DNA from: Xenorhabdus lircayensis
Lineage (GTDB): Bacteria > Pseudomonadota > Gammaproteobacteria > Enterobacterales > Enterobacteriaceae
Assembly (NCBI RefSeq): GCF_016306625.1
Contig: NZ_JACOII010000057.1
Span: 1-54,671 of the forward strand
DNA: 54,671 nt
Direction of reading: 5' to 3'
Position 1 is the first letter of the stretch. The number at the start of each line of letters is the position of its first letter. The position numbers were made by a program, and so were the translations under genes. Positions 10,447 to 20,639 of this stretch are shown here, piece after piece. The notes below the pieces were generated by a model. The model had not been told where the DNA came from. It was given only the letters and a program-made list of their open reading frames with translations, and ran no database searches.

Positions 10447-12402
10447 ATGATTGTTTTCTCTTCACTGCAAATCCGCCGTGGCATTCGTATCCTACTGGAC
10501 AATGCTAGCGCAACCATCAATCCCGGCCAAAAAGTGGGATTAGTTGGCAAGAATGGCTGTGGTAAATCTACCCTACTCGCCTTACTGAAAAATGAACTTC
10601 AGGCTGAGAATGGCTCCGTTACATTTCCCAACAACTGGGCACTGGCTTGGGTGAATCAGGAAACACCAGCCCTGGAGACGTCGGCACTGGAATATGTGAT
10701 CGATGGCGATCGAGAGTTTCGGCAACTGGAACAGAAGCTAAAAATCGCCAACGAACAAAATGACGGTCACGCCATCGCCCATCTTCATGGCTTGCTTGAT
10801 ACCAACCAGGCATGGACAATCCGCTCCCGTGCATCCAGCCTACTGCACGGTCTTGGGTTTTCCCAAGCTCAGTTAGAACAATCAGTAAGTTCATTTTCCG
10901 GTGGCTGGCGTATGCGCCTCAATTTGGCGCAAGCGCTGATTTGTCGCTCCGACTTGCTATTGCTCGACGAACCGACCAACCACCTTGATCTGGACGCCGT
11001 TATCTGGCTCGAAAAATGGCTGAAAAATTATACCGGCACCTTGATCCTGATTTCCCACGATCGAGATTTCCTCGATCCGATCATTGATAAAATTCTGCAC
11101 ATTGATCAGCAGGCTTTATGCGAATACACTGGTAACTACTCCTCTTTCGAACGACAGCGTGCCGCCAAACTTGCCCAGCAACAGGCGCTATACCAAAGCC
11201 AGCAGGAAAAAGTGGCGCACTTACAGAGCTACATAGATCGCTTTCGGGCCAAAGCCTCCAAGGCGAAGCAAGCACAAAGCCGCATCAAAATGCTGGAACG
11301 GATGGAGCTTATCGCCCCAGCTCATGTCGATAATCCTTTTCATTTCAGTTTCCGCCAGCCGGACAGCCTGCCAAATCCGCTTTTGATCATGGAAAAAGTC
11401 AGTGCAGGTTATGGCGACAAGATCGTGCTGAACTCGATCAAACTGAATCTGGTGCCGGGTTCACGTATCGGCCTATTGGGTCGCAATGGCGCGGGTAAAT
11501 CCACGCTGATCAAATTGCTGGCAAACGAGCTTGCGCCGCAGCAAGGAGAGATCGCCTTATCAAAAGGCATCAAACTGGGATACTTCGCACAACATCAGTT
11601 GGAATATCTGCGGGCAGATGAATCTCCATTACAGCATTTAGTCCGAATAGCCCCACAAGAGCTGGAACAACAGCTACGGGATTATCTGGGTGGGTTTGGC
11701 TTTAAAGGTGATCAAGTGACTGATCCGAGCGGACGTTTTTCCGGTGGTGAGAAGGCCCGATTGGTACTGGCTCTGATTGTCTGGCAGCGCCCCAACCTCC
11801 TGCTGCTCGATGAACCGACCAACCACCTCGATCTCGACATGAGACAAGCATTGACTGAAGCTCTTATCGATTTCGAAGGTGCTCTGGTCGTCGTATCGCA
11901 CGACAGACACTTACTGCGCTCCACAACAGACGAACTTTATCTGGTGCATGATGGCGAAGTCGAACCTTTCAAAGGCGATTTAGAAGATTACCAGCAATGG
12001 CTGACTGAACTGCAACGCCAACAAATGCGTGACAGTCTGGAAAAAGAGAAAGCGAATACCGAAGCTTTAGAGAATGGCACTCAAAATTACAGTGCCCAAG
12101 AGCGTAAAGATCAAAAACGACGTGAAGCGGAATTCCGTAACCAAACCCAGCCATTACGTAAACAGCTTGCTACCCTTGAAAAACAGATGGAAAAACTGGG
12201 CACGGAATTGGCAGGTTTAGAAGAAAAACTGTCAGACAACACGCTTTACGAAAATGATCGCAAAGCTGAATTAACCGGATGCCTACATCAACAGACACAA
12301 ACAAAATCCAAACTGGAAGATGTCGAGATAGAATGGCTGGATATTCAGGAACAACTCGAACAAATGACAGAGGCATTTAATACGAGCCAAGGAGCCAATT
12401 AA
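10447..12402 (+). CDS. yheS: ABC-F family ATPase YheS
   Basis: ABC-F protein, 651 aa (E. coli YheS 637). It has two ATP-binding cassettes without membrane segments. NBD1 shows GKNGCGKST near residue 35 and SGGWRMRLNLAQAL; NBD2 shows GRNGAGKST near 345 and SGGEKARLVLAL. Both have LLLDEPTNHLDLD Walker B segments. The P-site tRNA interaction linker lies between, and a charged coiled-coil C-terminus spans residues 540-640. ABC-F proteins act on stalled ribosomes. It is divergent from kefG. No strong ribosome binding site is visible. Confidence 0.95.
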   Translation: MIVFSSLQIRRGIRILLDNASATINPGQKVGLVGKNGCGKSTLLALLKNELQAENGSVTFPNNWALAWVNQETPALETSALEYVIDGDREFRQLEQKLKIANEQNDGHAIAHLHGLLDTNQAWTIRSRASSLLHGLGFSQAQLEQSVSSFSGGWRMRLNLAQALICRSDLLLLDEPTNHLDLDAVIWLEKWLKNYTGTLILISHDRDFLDPIIDKILHIDQQALCEYTGNYSSFERQRAAKLAQQQALYQSQQEKVAHLQSYIDRFRAKASKAKQAQSRIKMLERMELIAPAHVDNPFHFSFRQPDSLPNPLLIMEKVSAGYGDKIVLNSIKLNLVPGSRIGLLGRNGAGKSTLIKLLANELAPQQGEIALSKGIKLGYFAQHQLEYLRADESPLQHLVRIAPQELEQQLRDYLGGFGFKGDQVTDPSGRFSGGEKARLVLALIVWQRPNLLLLDEPTNHLDLDMRQALTEALIDFEGALVVVSHDRHLLRSTTDELYLVHDGEVEPFKGDLEDYQQWLTELQRQQMRDSLEKEKANTEALENGTQNYSAQERKDQKRREAEFRNQTQPLRKQLATLEKQMEKLGTELAGLEEKLSDNTLYENDRKAELTGCLHQQTQTKSKLEDVEIEWLDIQEQLEQMTEAFNTSQGAN

Positions 12403-12427
12403 TCTTTCAGGTATCATCGAGTAAGTA

Positions 12428-12458
12428 TAATCGGGCATTGTTATTCAATGCCCGATTA
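12428..12458 (+). terminator. Strong hairpin after yheS
   Basis: A perfect 13-bp stem (12428-12440 with 12446-12458) closed by TTATT lies 26 bp past the yheS stop. The following sequence is only pyrimidine-rich, not a T run, so it may act as a terminator or as an RNA 3' stabiliser. Confidence 0.65.
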
Positions 12459-12684
12459 CTTCCTATCTTCTCATCCCATCACTTACTCAAGCATTGAAAA
12501 TATTGCTCCCTGTTTACAGAACAAAAATAAAAAATTGCATGAAAACAGCGAGTTTACGCGCCGTAAAAAATGATAACTCATTTATTCAGAAAGGTTATTT
12601 ATAATTGAAAAAAACCTAATATGTTCATTCTCATAAGAAATTAAATGACAGATATCCCATAGAAAACAGCTGTTGCTCACTGAC

Positions 12685-13575
12685 TTACACATTAGCAACC
12701 AATGTGGAAAAATTTTCAGCATCATCAATCAGATGCTTATCTATTGACTTTGCCCATACCACACCAAGATCTATTTTTTTATCTGTCTCAACAATCTCCA
12801 GAAAATTCATATAATACTCAGGAATAGAACTAATAATCCGCTTAGGAACACACGTATAGGCACTATTTTTTGTAATCATCTCAATTATCAACATAATGTC
12901 ATTTGTCTTTAATAACAAATGCATATTGTCGCCAGTATAAATAGGAAAAACATTAAGACAATCCGTTAATTCAATCACCTCTTTTTTTCCTGATGAATTT
13001 GTCGTAAAAATCCCATTTCCAAACTTACTTAAAGCTGTCCTAAACTTAGATATCAGATTGCTCCTTTTTTTAAAGATATAAACCAATCTTTCCGTAAATA
13101 CCCTTTTCGGCTCTAACTGGGCAATTGATGCCAGAGGCATTACAGCAACATGTAACATCCCTGCATTCAATAAACTGATTTGCTGCTCAACTGACAGCCC
13201 AGTCACCAATGCCAGTACAACATTCCCCTTCTTCTCCGCAACCTGCTTCTCTATTTGAGAATAGTTATGGATAGGAAAACAGGAGCCGACATATAAATGC
13301 CTGACCAAATCTTCTTTTGAATCAAAATGAACCTGACTCTTGAACTGTTCATAATGAGTTAAAAACTTTCTGGCATTTTCCAGTGTCTTCTGCCCAAAAT
13401 CTGTCAATCTTGTTCCATTTGGCCCCCTTGTAAATAGTGAAGCACCAAGAATATCTTCCAACCCGTGTATTTTCTTCGTCAATGCAGGCTGAGAAAGGTA
13501 AAGCCTTTCTGAAGCTTTATGATAATTCAGAGTCTCAGCCAAAACGATAAAAGCTTCAAGATTGCGTATATCCAT
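12685..13575 (-). CDS. LysR family transcriptional regulator, target unknown
   Basis: LysR-type regulator, 296 aa from the ATG at 13575. The N-terminal winged helix-turn-helix covers residues 1-60 (MDIRNLEAFIVLAE, LYLSQPALTKKIHGLE). The C-terminal effector domain follows but is diverged and Lys/Ile-rich, and no known subfamily is recognised. There is no clear target operon: the next gene on either strand is 1.3 kb away. Its upstream spacer carries an inverted repeat (13687-13709) that could be its own binding site. The base composition is more AT-rich than the housekeeping genes, which suggests acquired DNA. Confidence 0.85.
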   Translation of the reverse strand: MDIRNLEAFIVLAETLNYHKASERLYLSQPALTKKIHGLEDILGASLFTRGPNGTRLTDFGQKTLENARKFLTHYEQFKSQVHFDSKEDLVRHLYVGSCFPIHNYSQIEKQVAEKKGNVVLALVTGLSVEQQISLLNAGMLHVAVMPLASIAQLEPKRVFTERLVYIFKKRSNLISKFRTALSKFGNGIFTTNSSGKKEVIELTDCLNVFPIYTGDNMHLLLKTNDIMLIIEMITKNSAYTCVPKRIISSIPEYYMNFLEIVETDKKIDLGVVWAKSIDKHLIDDAENFSTLVANV

Positions 13576-13686
13576 GTTCTTTCGCCCAATGATTGTTAAA
13601 TAACTACAAAACATTACAGATTCATGGTGATAGCATTTTAACTTAGTGTTTTGCCAACGGTTTTATCAGGTCAACTGGTCAAAATG

Positions 13687-13709
13687 TTAACTAATAAAAT
13701 GTTAGTTAA
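13687..13709. promoter_or_regulatory. Inverted repeat upstream of the LysR gene
   Basis: Arms TTAACTAA and TTAGTTAA (8 bp, perfect) are separated by 7 bp, about 110-135 bp upstream of the LysR start codon. LysR proteins typically bind interrupted dyads of this kind and repress their own gene. The assignment is inference. Confidence 0.4.
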
Positions 13710-14910
13710 TAAGGGGACAATTAGCAAAAGATTTATTATTATTGTGTTTTAATTACATCAATGAACAATTTCAATCGCAACTAACAACAAATACGCGTTT
13801 TAGCAAAACAGAACAAGATAATCTCTTGTCATCCATACCAACTCACACTCCCATTTCATTTTTCAAATTACAGCTTTATTGACTGAGCTAAAATTTGAAA
13901 TAGATTAGGCATACACCATACAAATAATCTACTTCTGATGATTTCATATGTCGTACAATTAGGGCTACCACCAAGAACTAAATAATGAACAGCAAGTTAT
14001 CAATTGATAACTTTCATTTATTGGCAACCCACTTAAGGTAATACCAAAAATCATGAAAATTAAAATATCATACTACGAAACTATTGTGTAAATAATTTAA
14101 TTTAGTAACACAAAGAAAAGCATATATATCTGACTTACTCGTATAATGCAACAAACAGCAGACAATTCATATCCATTCTATTATTAATAGCTAAACCACG
14201 CTTTACTTTTTTAGCTATTTTGATATTTACTCTTATTACGTGTTAATAAGGAAAAGTGTTAATTTAAAGTATTCTATTAAATACAACAATAATGATACCC
14301 ACCATCATAATACGAGTAAAAACACGGCTCGTAAATGTAACATCAATAAATAATGGCATATGGAATGATGGGTTTTGTAGCATGCTGTTATTGGTGAAAT
14401 ACCTCTACCCTTATTTCAAGTTTTTGATCTTTTTTATATCGGAATATTCTGTATTGGTATGTTGTTTTATAGAGAAAGTATGTTGGGTTTTATGTATCAC
14501 AGGATAACGAAAAATAAATATCCTTATAAAAAACATGCACAATAAAACCATGAGCATTCAAATAAAATAATCGTAAATTCAACAGGTTAATCTTGATTAC
14601 TGTAGTATCTTAGATTACAATCTCAGATGCTGTTTCAGGCATAGCAATGTAACCAAAAAGAAACCCAAGCAGGCTCAATAGTTCAATACATTGAACATAT
14701 ACTCCATTGACGGCATAACCGAAAATTCAACTCGTTAAGTTTATTAATCCACCTGAATAAAAATGTACTATAAATAATAGTATCCATCTTATTCCCTGCC
14801 ACATAATTACATAAGAAGAACTGTAACAGTTTGTTACTGACAGCCACTTTTATTTTCGTATTTTGTTCATATGGATAGGATAAAATGCCAAAACCTGAAA
14901 TTTTTTATAT
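13710..14910. other. AT-rich non-coding stretch
   Basis: About 1.2 kb without a convincing gene. The only sizeable open frame (14292-14507, plus, 71 codons) has no ribosome binding site and no recognisable domain. The single structured element I see is the palindrome at 13994-14013. The stretch looks like decayed DNA at the edge of the invasin locus. Confidence 0.6.
13994..14013. promoter_or_regulatory. 20-bp perfect palindrome, copy 1 of GTTATCA-NN-TGATAAC
   Basis: The site is perfectly self-complementary over 20 bp, with core GTTATCA-AT-TGATAAC. The same 7-bp arms with a 2-bp spacer recur at 19099-19114 upstream of the invasin gene. It looks like an operator for a dimeric regulator; which one is unknown. 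Confidence 0.55.
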
Positions 14911-15407
14911 TCATCCACCCAATGAATGATTTGTTTCCGTTGATGCAGACGTTCCAACATCTTGGTCAGTCATTGATATTGCCTTACGTCCCCAAGAATA
15001 TCTGGAGTCAAGAGTTTCACACGTACCGTTTCCAGAGTTTCCTCCCAACTTCACATAGTTTCCATTACCAAGTTCAGAGCTAAAAATATATCTCTGCGTG
15101 TTGAAGTGGTACTCATAGATATATTTAGCCCCCGTTTTGGTATCCGGTAGTTTGTCATCCATTTTACGCTCGCTAAGCTCCAGCTACGCATCGGTTGTTC
15201 GTTTTTTGGCTCCATGATCAAAACCCTATAGGTATACGCATCCTGCTCATTTCCCCAAATAGGCCCGTCTGAAGAGACTTCTATGTCACCTTTAAACGCA
15301 ATATTGGCAACCTTTGCAGGGATAAAGGAAAAACTAGGTGATAGCGTTTTTATATCACCTTAAAGAGCAAGGGATATTTTGGCGTCTTTCACTTCCTGCG
15401 TATCGAG
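14911..15407 (-). pseudogene. Remnant of a second invasin-like gene (C-terminal part)
   Basis: Read on the minus strand, 15407-15170 encodes a segment matching an Ig-like repeat of the intact neighbour (KDAKISLAL, then IEVSSDGP and YTYRVLI), interrupted by a TAA at 15362-15360. The frame then changes, and 15160-14911 encodes a segment matching the neighbour's C-terminal domain (KYIYEYHFN, NYVKLGG, CETLDSRYSW). The intervening domain and the whole N-terminus, including the beta-barrel, are missing. This is a tandem copy that has lost most of its length and cannot be functional. Confidence 0.85.
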
Positions 15408-15479
15408 TTAACATATTTATTTTCTGAAAAAACAAATAACCTTAATACTTTTAACCATGCAATTCCCGATAAATCACAT

Positions 15480-15507
15480 AAAAAAACAGGCTCAGTAACT
15501 GAGCCTG
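15480..15507 (-). terminator. Rho-independent terminator of the invasin gene
   Basis: A perfect 9-bp stem (CAGGCTCAG / CTGAGCCTG, arms 15487-15495 and 15499-15507) with a 3-nt loop. On the minus strand it is followed by seven T. It lies 30 bp past the invasin stop. Confidence 0.93.
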
Positions 15508-15536
15508 TTGAGACGTATCATGATAACTTATTTTAA

Positions 15537-18500
15537 TTATGGTAACACACAGATCAATCTTCCTTTAGCATTAAAGGCATAATCACTTATTTGCTTATTA
15601 GAATAATCATATAAGTAGAAATTTTCACGCCCATCCCTGATATAAGCCACTTTAACGTTGGTATTACTTGCGGGAGTAACAAGGCCTATTGATACAAAAT
15701 CAGAAGTATTATACTCTTCTGTAAATGAATAGGACGACTGACTTGAACCAACTATACCCAACATTTCATCAGTAACAGATTTGACATTTCCGATATTCCA
15801 AGAATATTTTGGTTCAAGAAGCTCACATGTCGAATTTGGCTTACCCTCTCCGTCATATTTTACATAATCATCTCCTCCTAAGTGTGGAGAAAAAATAAAT
15901 TTCTTAGGATTGAATGTGTAAGAATAAATATACTTTCCTCCTGTCTTCTTAGTTGTGACTTCAGCAATAACTTTTACTGGACCAGGTTTGAATTTTCTAG
16001 GAGAAAATGCCAAGTATTTATCCTGCTTATCATCTACTACCTGCTCTATAGACGCTCCGGCAGGAATATGATAAATAACGTCGTTAAGTTCCGTATTAAT
16101 CGGTTTAGCGTACAGCAGGTTACCGCCCCTTGGGTCGGAAAACCTAAATTCCACTTGTTCATATACATAGTCCGGTTGACCCCTGTGAAAATTTTGACTG
16201 GATCCATTCGTAAAGCTTACATGAACCTTTGTTTCTCTTTCTATAGCCGTGAAACTCACATTTTTATCCGCTACTGCGGTAAGTGGTTTCTGATTAACAT
16301 CAGTGGTCACTTTTACCACAACATTGTCTACTCCCGCCCTACTCACCAAAGATGCAGTTAAATACCCATCATTATCGGTGGCTTGCCGCATATCAATAAG
16401 CTTTAATTCCTCTGGCAGCGCTTCTTTACCATTAGTCATGCTCCAATTCACATCAGTGAAGGAGTGATTTCTGATAGGATTGCTGGTTTTCGGATCGACT
16501 ATCAATACCTTATAGGTGTATTTGTTAACCCCATCCGCAGGAAGTGGCTCATCAGACGATATTTCCATTTTACCTTTAATTTCAGCATCAATCGGATTCA
16601 CTGGATTAAAATCAAAAGTCTGAGATAATATTGCTGGCGAACCATTAAGGGTTATCCCCACTTTGGCATTCTTAATCCCCTCTGTACTGCTTAAAGTCGC
16701 CTTTAACTCTCCATGCTTACCTGTCGTCGTATTCACAGAGGTTATTATCGCACCAGATACAGCTGGGAGAGCCTCTATACTCCATACAGGCTCTACGACT
16801 TTATTTGCATAGGGTTTACCATCACTACCTACTACTGTTGCAGTAACGGTATATTTCTTACCATCCGCTTCAAATATGCCTGTAGACGGATCAAATTCAA
16901 ATTTGCTGACACTCAATTTTTGCGTATCATCAACAAAAACCACGGGTTCAAAATATATCGGTGGATCAATACCGTCATTTAGAGGATCTGCAACCGAAAT
17001 CCCTACCCTGACGGTCTGAGCCTGAGTACTCTGCAAGGTAGCAAAAAGCCACCCTTGCTCATCCGTGGTATTATTGTTCTCCGGTGTAATCTTGCTATTC
17101 GGAGCATCCATAACCCAATGAACATCTTTGAGTTCCTTTTTACTAATTGGGGCACCATAGGAATCCAATACTAAAGCGCTCAAGGTGTAAACATTGTTTG
17201 GTTTATTAATGGCAATAGGAACTTTAGGTGCAGACTCTAATTGCGTAATATAGAAGTTATTCTGAATAAAATTAATTTGCTCCGTTTTATTTACGAGTAT
17301 TTTAGGCATTCCCTTTATTTCCAGATACACTTTGAAACCTGTCTGTGGCACCTGAGAGAATAATTTTGCTGTTAACTGCCCCTGTTCATTGGTTTCCGCT
17401 GGCTTCTCCCAGCGAATATCGACATCATCTTGTTTATATGGTTCAGCACCCTGACCTTTAGGAAATTCAACATACCAGTTAACACCTTCGATCACCTTAT
17501 TCTTGATCGGGGTATTACCGTCTCCGTAATTGAGGGTTGCTGACAACGTAAACGCTGCCTGACCATCAGCACGCACCGCGCGGTTAGGGGTAACGCTTGT
17601 CTGTACTGACATAGGTTCAACCGTCAGGATCATTACCTCTGATTTGACCTCCTTGCCAGTATCATCCTGTGCAATAGCAAAAACCGGGTAGCTGTTTGCA
17701 CGATCAGACTTATATTGTGGCAGTACTATGTCAATGTCCTTGCCATTGACAGGAATATCGCCACCATTCTGACGGAATGCCTCTCCTATCATCCAAGTAA
17801 CCTGTTTTATGGGCCTGTCTGATGTAACTTCGGCTGTTATTGATTTTTTCTCATAACTATACCCTGTCAGAGAATTAGGCAGAGTCACTCGCAGAACCTC
17901 TTTTTTCCTGTAATCCAGAACAATGTTGTTGTTTCTTTCAACCAAATCGTAACGACTTCCCGCCAATGTACGCATAGAAGCCACATTATCAGGCGAGAGT
18001 TGAATGTTCAAAGGCACGCCAAAGCGATAATTCAGATTAGCTTGGAGCAAGGTTTCACTACGTCCACCACTCCCACTTTTATAATCCACGCCCATTGTCA
18101 CCAACGGAATTGGCGTATAGTTCAAACCAAATCGGGCAAGGCTGGGATTTTTCTGTTTGGTATCGCGGTTGAACAAAGCAACGTTATCACCAAAGTACTG
18201 CTCGTAACTCAACTTACCACCAAGATTCGGATAAGCTGGCAGGAAGAATTCACCATTGAGGTCAAAACCGTTGGCAGGACGCTCATCGTAATCCATCTCC
18301 TTAAAGGATTGATGCCAACCACTCAGACGTAAGTATGTATTGGCAGAGAGCTTGACGTAATCTGCCCAAGCTTCTCCCCCGAAACCCAAACGTTTATTTT
18401 TACCGCTGATGTCATAATCGTAGAAAGTATTTAAACCATACATCCAGCTGGATGTGAAATAACGCCCTCCCACACCGAAGTTAGCGGTATTGCGGCTATC

Positions 18501-18962
18501 TTTATTGCGATAGCCTAATTGGGTGAAAACCAGCCAGTCCGCTTTATTGTCATAAAGCGGAAGCAGGAAATCTAATGAGCTATTATCCAACTTACCTTTT
18601 CTATCAAGGGATAAGTTAATTTTGGCTGTACCGAATTGAGATAGCCATTTGTGTGCTTCACTGGATACCGTGCTATTTAATTTCCCTAGCGCGTAAGATT
18701 TGGCTTGATCAGCAAGTTGAGATGGCGAAGATGATAACATACCGCCAACCCTCTGAATATTTTGGGCAATCACACCTGCTTTGTTATCTTCCTTATTATA
18801 TATGCTATTTTCACTTTCTGTTTTCTGTAAGATTTCTTTTTGTAGCTGATGATCAGGGTTCTTCTCACCAACTGCGAATGTGCTCATGGATGTAAATGGC
18901 AAAAACAAGGAGCATATAAAAACAAATGATCGACTGAACTTATTACTAATAGATGAGTCCAT
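15537..18962 (-). CDS. Invasin/intimin-type inverse autotransporter adhesin
   Basis: Outer-membrane adhesin, 1141 aa from the ATG at 18962, chosen because GAGGT sits 9 nt upstream and the signal peptide (hydrophobic core FVFICSLFLPF) then begins properly; in-frame starts upstream lack a binding site. The periplasmic linker is followed by the inverse-autotransporter beta-barrel at about residues 95-330 (GVGGRYF, GLNTFYDYDISG, ANLNYRFG). From about residue 450 to 1000 there is a series of bacterial Ig-like (Big_1) repeats with motifs such as TPNRAVRADGQ and DNDGYLTASL. The C-terminal domain has two cysteines (TCELLEPKYSW and LICVLP), which could form the disulfide seen in the tip domain of invasins. 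No LysM is evident. It should bind host or other cell surfaces; the receptor is unknown. It has its own terminator and a palindromic operator-like site upstream. Confidence 0.92.
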   Translation of the reverse strand: MDSSISNKFSRSFVFICSLFLPFTSMSTFAVGEKNPDHQLQKEILQKTESENSIYNKEDNKAGVIAQNIQRVGGMLSSSPSQLADQAKSYALGKLNSTVSSEAHKWLSQFGTAKINLSLDRKGKLDNSSLDFLLPLYDNKADWLVFTQLGYRNKDSRNTANFGVGGRYFTSSWMYGLNTFYDYDISGKNKRLGFGGEAWADYVKLSANTYLRLSGWHQSFKEMDYDERPANGFDLNGEFFLPAYPNLGGKLSYEQYFGDNVALFNRDTKQKNPSLARFGLNYTPIPLVTMGVDYKSGSGGRSETLLQANLNYRFGVPLNIQLSPDNVASMRTLAGSRYDLVERNNNIVLDYRKKEVLRVTLPNSLTGYSYEKKSITAEVTSDRPIKQVTWMIGEAFRQNGGDIPVNGKDIDIVLPQYKSDRANSYPVFAIAQDDTGKEVKSEVMILTVEPMSVQTSVTPNRAVRADGQAAFTLSATLNYGDGNTPIKNKVIEGVNWYVEFPKGQGAEPYKQDDVDIRWEKPAETNEQGQLTAKLFSQVPQTGFKVYLEIKGMPKILVNKTEQINFIQNNFYITQLESAPKVPIAINKPNNVYTLSALVLDSYGAPISKKELKDVHWVMDAPNSKITPENNNTTDEQGWLFATLQSTQAQTVRVGISVADPLNDGIDPPIYFEPVVFVDDTQKLSVSKFEFDPSTGIFEADGKKYTVTATVVGSDGKPYANKVVEPVWSIEALPAVSGAIITSVNTTTGKHGELKATLSSTEGIKNAKVGITLNGSPAILSQTFDFNPVNPIDAEIKGKMEISSDEPLPADGVNKYTYKVLIVDPKTSNPIRNHSFTDVNWSMTNGKEALPEELKLIDMRQATDNDGYLTASLVSRAGVDNVVVKVTTDVNQKPLTAVADKNVSFTAIERETKVHVSFTNGSSQNFHRGQPDYVYEQVEFRFSDPRGGNLLYAKPINTELNDVIYHIPAGASIEQVVDDKQDKYLAFSPRKFKPGPVKVIAEVTTKKTGGKYIYSYTFNPKKFIFSPHLGGDDYVKYDGEGKPNSTCELLEPKYSWNIGNVKSVTDEMLGIVGSSQSSYSFTEEYNTSDFVSIGLVTPASNTNVKVAYIRDGRENFYLYDYSNKQISDYAFNAKGRLICVLP

Positions 18963-19704
18963 ATATGAGTACCTCATAAAATATGGGCTAATGCCAGCAC
19001 TTATATTATTTGATGTCCGGTTGGTATAAAAAAAGCTATCTTTTTCCACACTTAACAAACATTAGGCAAGTTTTTATCGGCATGCGTAATGAAATATTGT
19101 TATCATGTGATAACAAAAAGTAATCTTATGATTTTTTCAGATATTTTTACTTTGTATAAAAATTTGTCAACCGAAATAAGCTCTATGGACATTGGCCTAA
19201 ATGTGTGGATACTGAAGTAATCGGTGTAATTTCAGTAGCAAATACAGAAAAGGCCACACCGAAATGCAGCCTTGAATTCAAGATGTCAATTTTAATAGGT
19301 TTAGCTAACGCCAATTTCAATAAAATTTCCTTGTATTATCCCTAGAGTCAGCTAGGTAATTTAATCTTATTGCTAAAAAGCCAATAAACATCAATTAAGT
19401 CAAATTAATATATTAACCAAACATCCTGAGAAACAATTAATACAATTTAAAATTCCTCTTCCCATTATAAGAGCTGGTTATTCGTTGTAATGGCTGCTCT
19501 ATTGAAGAGTAAATTCAAAATTTACCACTGGTAGAAATTAAAACCATATTGTTTACAATGGCATGTCTTATTTACTGTTCAGATTTCCTCTGGCCTCTTC
19601 ACTGCAATTTGACTCTATGGGTATATATTTTATATCAAGTGTTCAGTACGATAATTTGGCACACATAAATCACTTCTTAATTTTCCAGAAAATATGGCAA
19701 AAAA
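18963..19704. other. AT-rich regulatory spacer between invasin and murQ
   Basis: The 0.74-kb spacer separates the divergent invasin (minus) and murQ (plus) genes. It holds the palindrome at 19097-19116 and no gene I can support. No murR-like gene is present, although murR lies divergent from murQ in E. coli. Confidence 0.6.
19097..19116. promoter_or_regulatory. Palindrome upstream of the invasin gene, copy 2 of GTTATCA-NN-TGATAAC
   Basis: Arms TTGTTATCA and TGATAACAA (9 bp, perfect) flank a 2-bp centre, 135 bp upstream of the invasin start. The core is the same as at 13994-14013. The half-site resembles those of LacI-type operators, but no such regulator is encoded nearby. Confidence 0.6.
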
Positions 19705-20613
19705 ATGATGAAAATCGACTTAAACAGTATGGTGACAGAGAGCTGTAACCCTGCCAGTTCCCATATTGATCAATTATCAACACTCGATATACTGCGCGTT
19801 ATCAACGATGAAGATAAAAAAGTGGCCATAGCCGTTGAAAAAACACTGCCCCAGATTGCCTGTGTGGTTGATAAAGTCGCTGAGGCATTTCGTCAAGGAG
19901 GACGCTTAATCTATAGTGGAGCCGGTACATCTGGGCGTTTAGGCATTTTGGATGCCAGTGAATGCCCACCAACTTATGGCACAAAACCAGAACAAGTGAT
20001 CGGTTTAATTGCTGGCGGGCATCAGGCAATTCTGAAAGCTGTCGAAAATGCGGAAGATAATCGGCAATTAGGCACAGATGATCTTAAGGTACTACACTTT
20101 AATCAAAGAGACGTTCTGGTGGGAATCGCTGCCAGTGGTCGGACGCCTTATGTATTAGGCGCGATGGAATATGCCAAATCAGTTGGCGCTACCGTAGCCT
20201 GTATCAGTTGTAATCCTGATAACCCAATGATGCAATTGGCGGATATCGCCATCACGCCCGTGGTAGGGCCAGAAGTTGTAACAGGTTCTTCCCGCATGAA
20301 AGCAGGAACGGCACAAAAACTGGTACTGAATATGATCACGACAGGCGCCATGATCCGCATTGGCAAGGTATATGGCAATTTGATGGTAGATGTAGAAGCC
20401 ACTAATGCTAAATTGATCGAACGTCAGAAAAATATTGTCATGGCCGCCACCGAGTGCAGCAGGGAAATGGCAGAACAAGCCCTGAACGCCTGTGGCGGCC
20501 ACTGCAAAACCGCAATCGTGATGATTTTATCGGGCATCAATGCCGAAGAAGCCAAAGCGTTATTGGCAGAGCACCAAGGATTTATAAGGCCAGCAATCCT
20601 GATAAACCGATAA
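19705..20613 (+). CDS. murQ: N-acetylmuramic acid 6-phosphate etherase
   Basis: MurQ, 302 aa. It cleaves the lactyl ether of MurNAc-6-phosphate to give GlcNAc-6-phosphate and D-lactate, in recycling of cell-wall muramic acid. It has a SIS-type sugar isomerase fold with [10 protein letters not shown] near residue 70, [10 protein letters not shown], and [15 protein letters not shown] near 190. Two adjacent ATGs (19705 and 19708) are possible starts and neither has a strong binding site. It lies 26 bp upstream of murP, forming the uptake-and-cleavage pair. Confidence 0.96.
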   Translation: MMKIDLNSMVTESCNPASSHIDQLSTLDILRVINDEDKKVAIAVEKTLPQIACVVDKVAEAFRQGGRLIYSGAGTSGRLGILDASECPPTYGTKPEQVIGLIAGGHQAILKAVENAEDNRQLGTDDLKVLHFNQRDVLVGIAASGRTPYVLGAMEYAKSVGATVACISCNPDNPMMQLADIAITPVVGPEVVTGSSRMKAGTAQKLVLNMITTGAMIRIGKVYGNLMVDVEATNAKLIERQKNIVMAATECSREMAEQALNACGGHCKTAIVMILSGINAEEAKALLAEHQGFIRPAILINR

Positions 20614-20639
20614 TCATTGCCTCTTTGAAGGGGTCATAA

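Noticed and set aside
14292-14507. 71-codon ORF in the AT-rich stretch
   Set aside because: No ribosome binding site, hydrophobic low-complexity product typical of random AT-rich DNA, no family.
14530-14560. Similarity of ATGCACAATAAAAC to the sequence by the fkpA terminator (5624-5638)
   Set aside because: Only 14 bases are shared and no hairpin is kept at the second place; probably chance.
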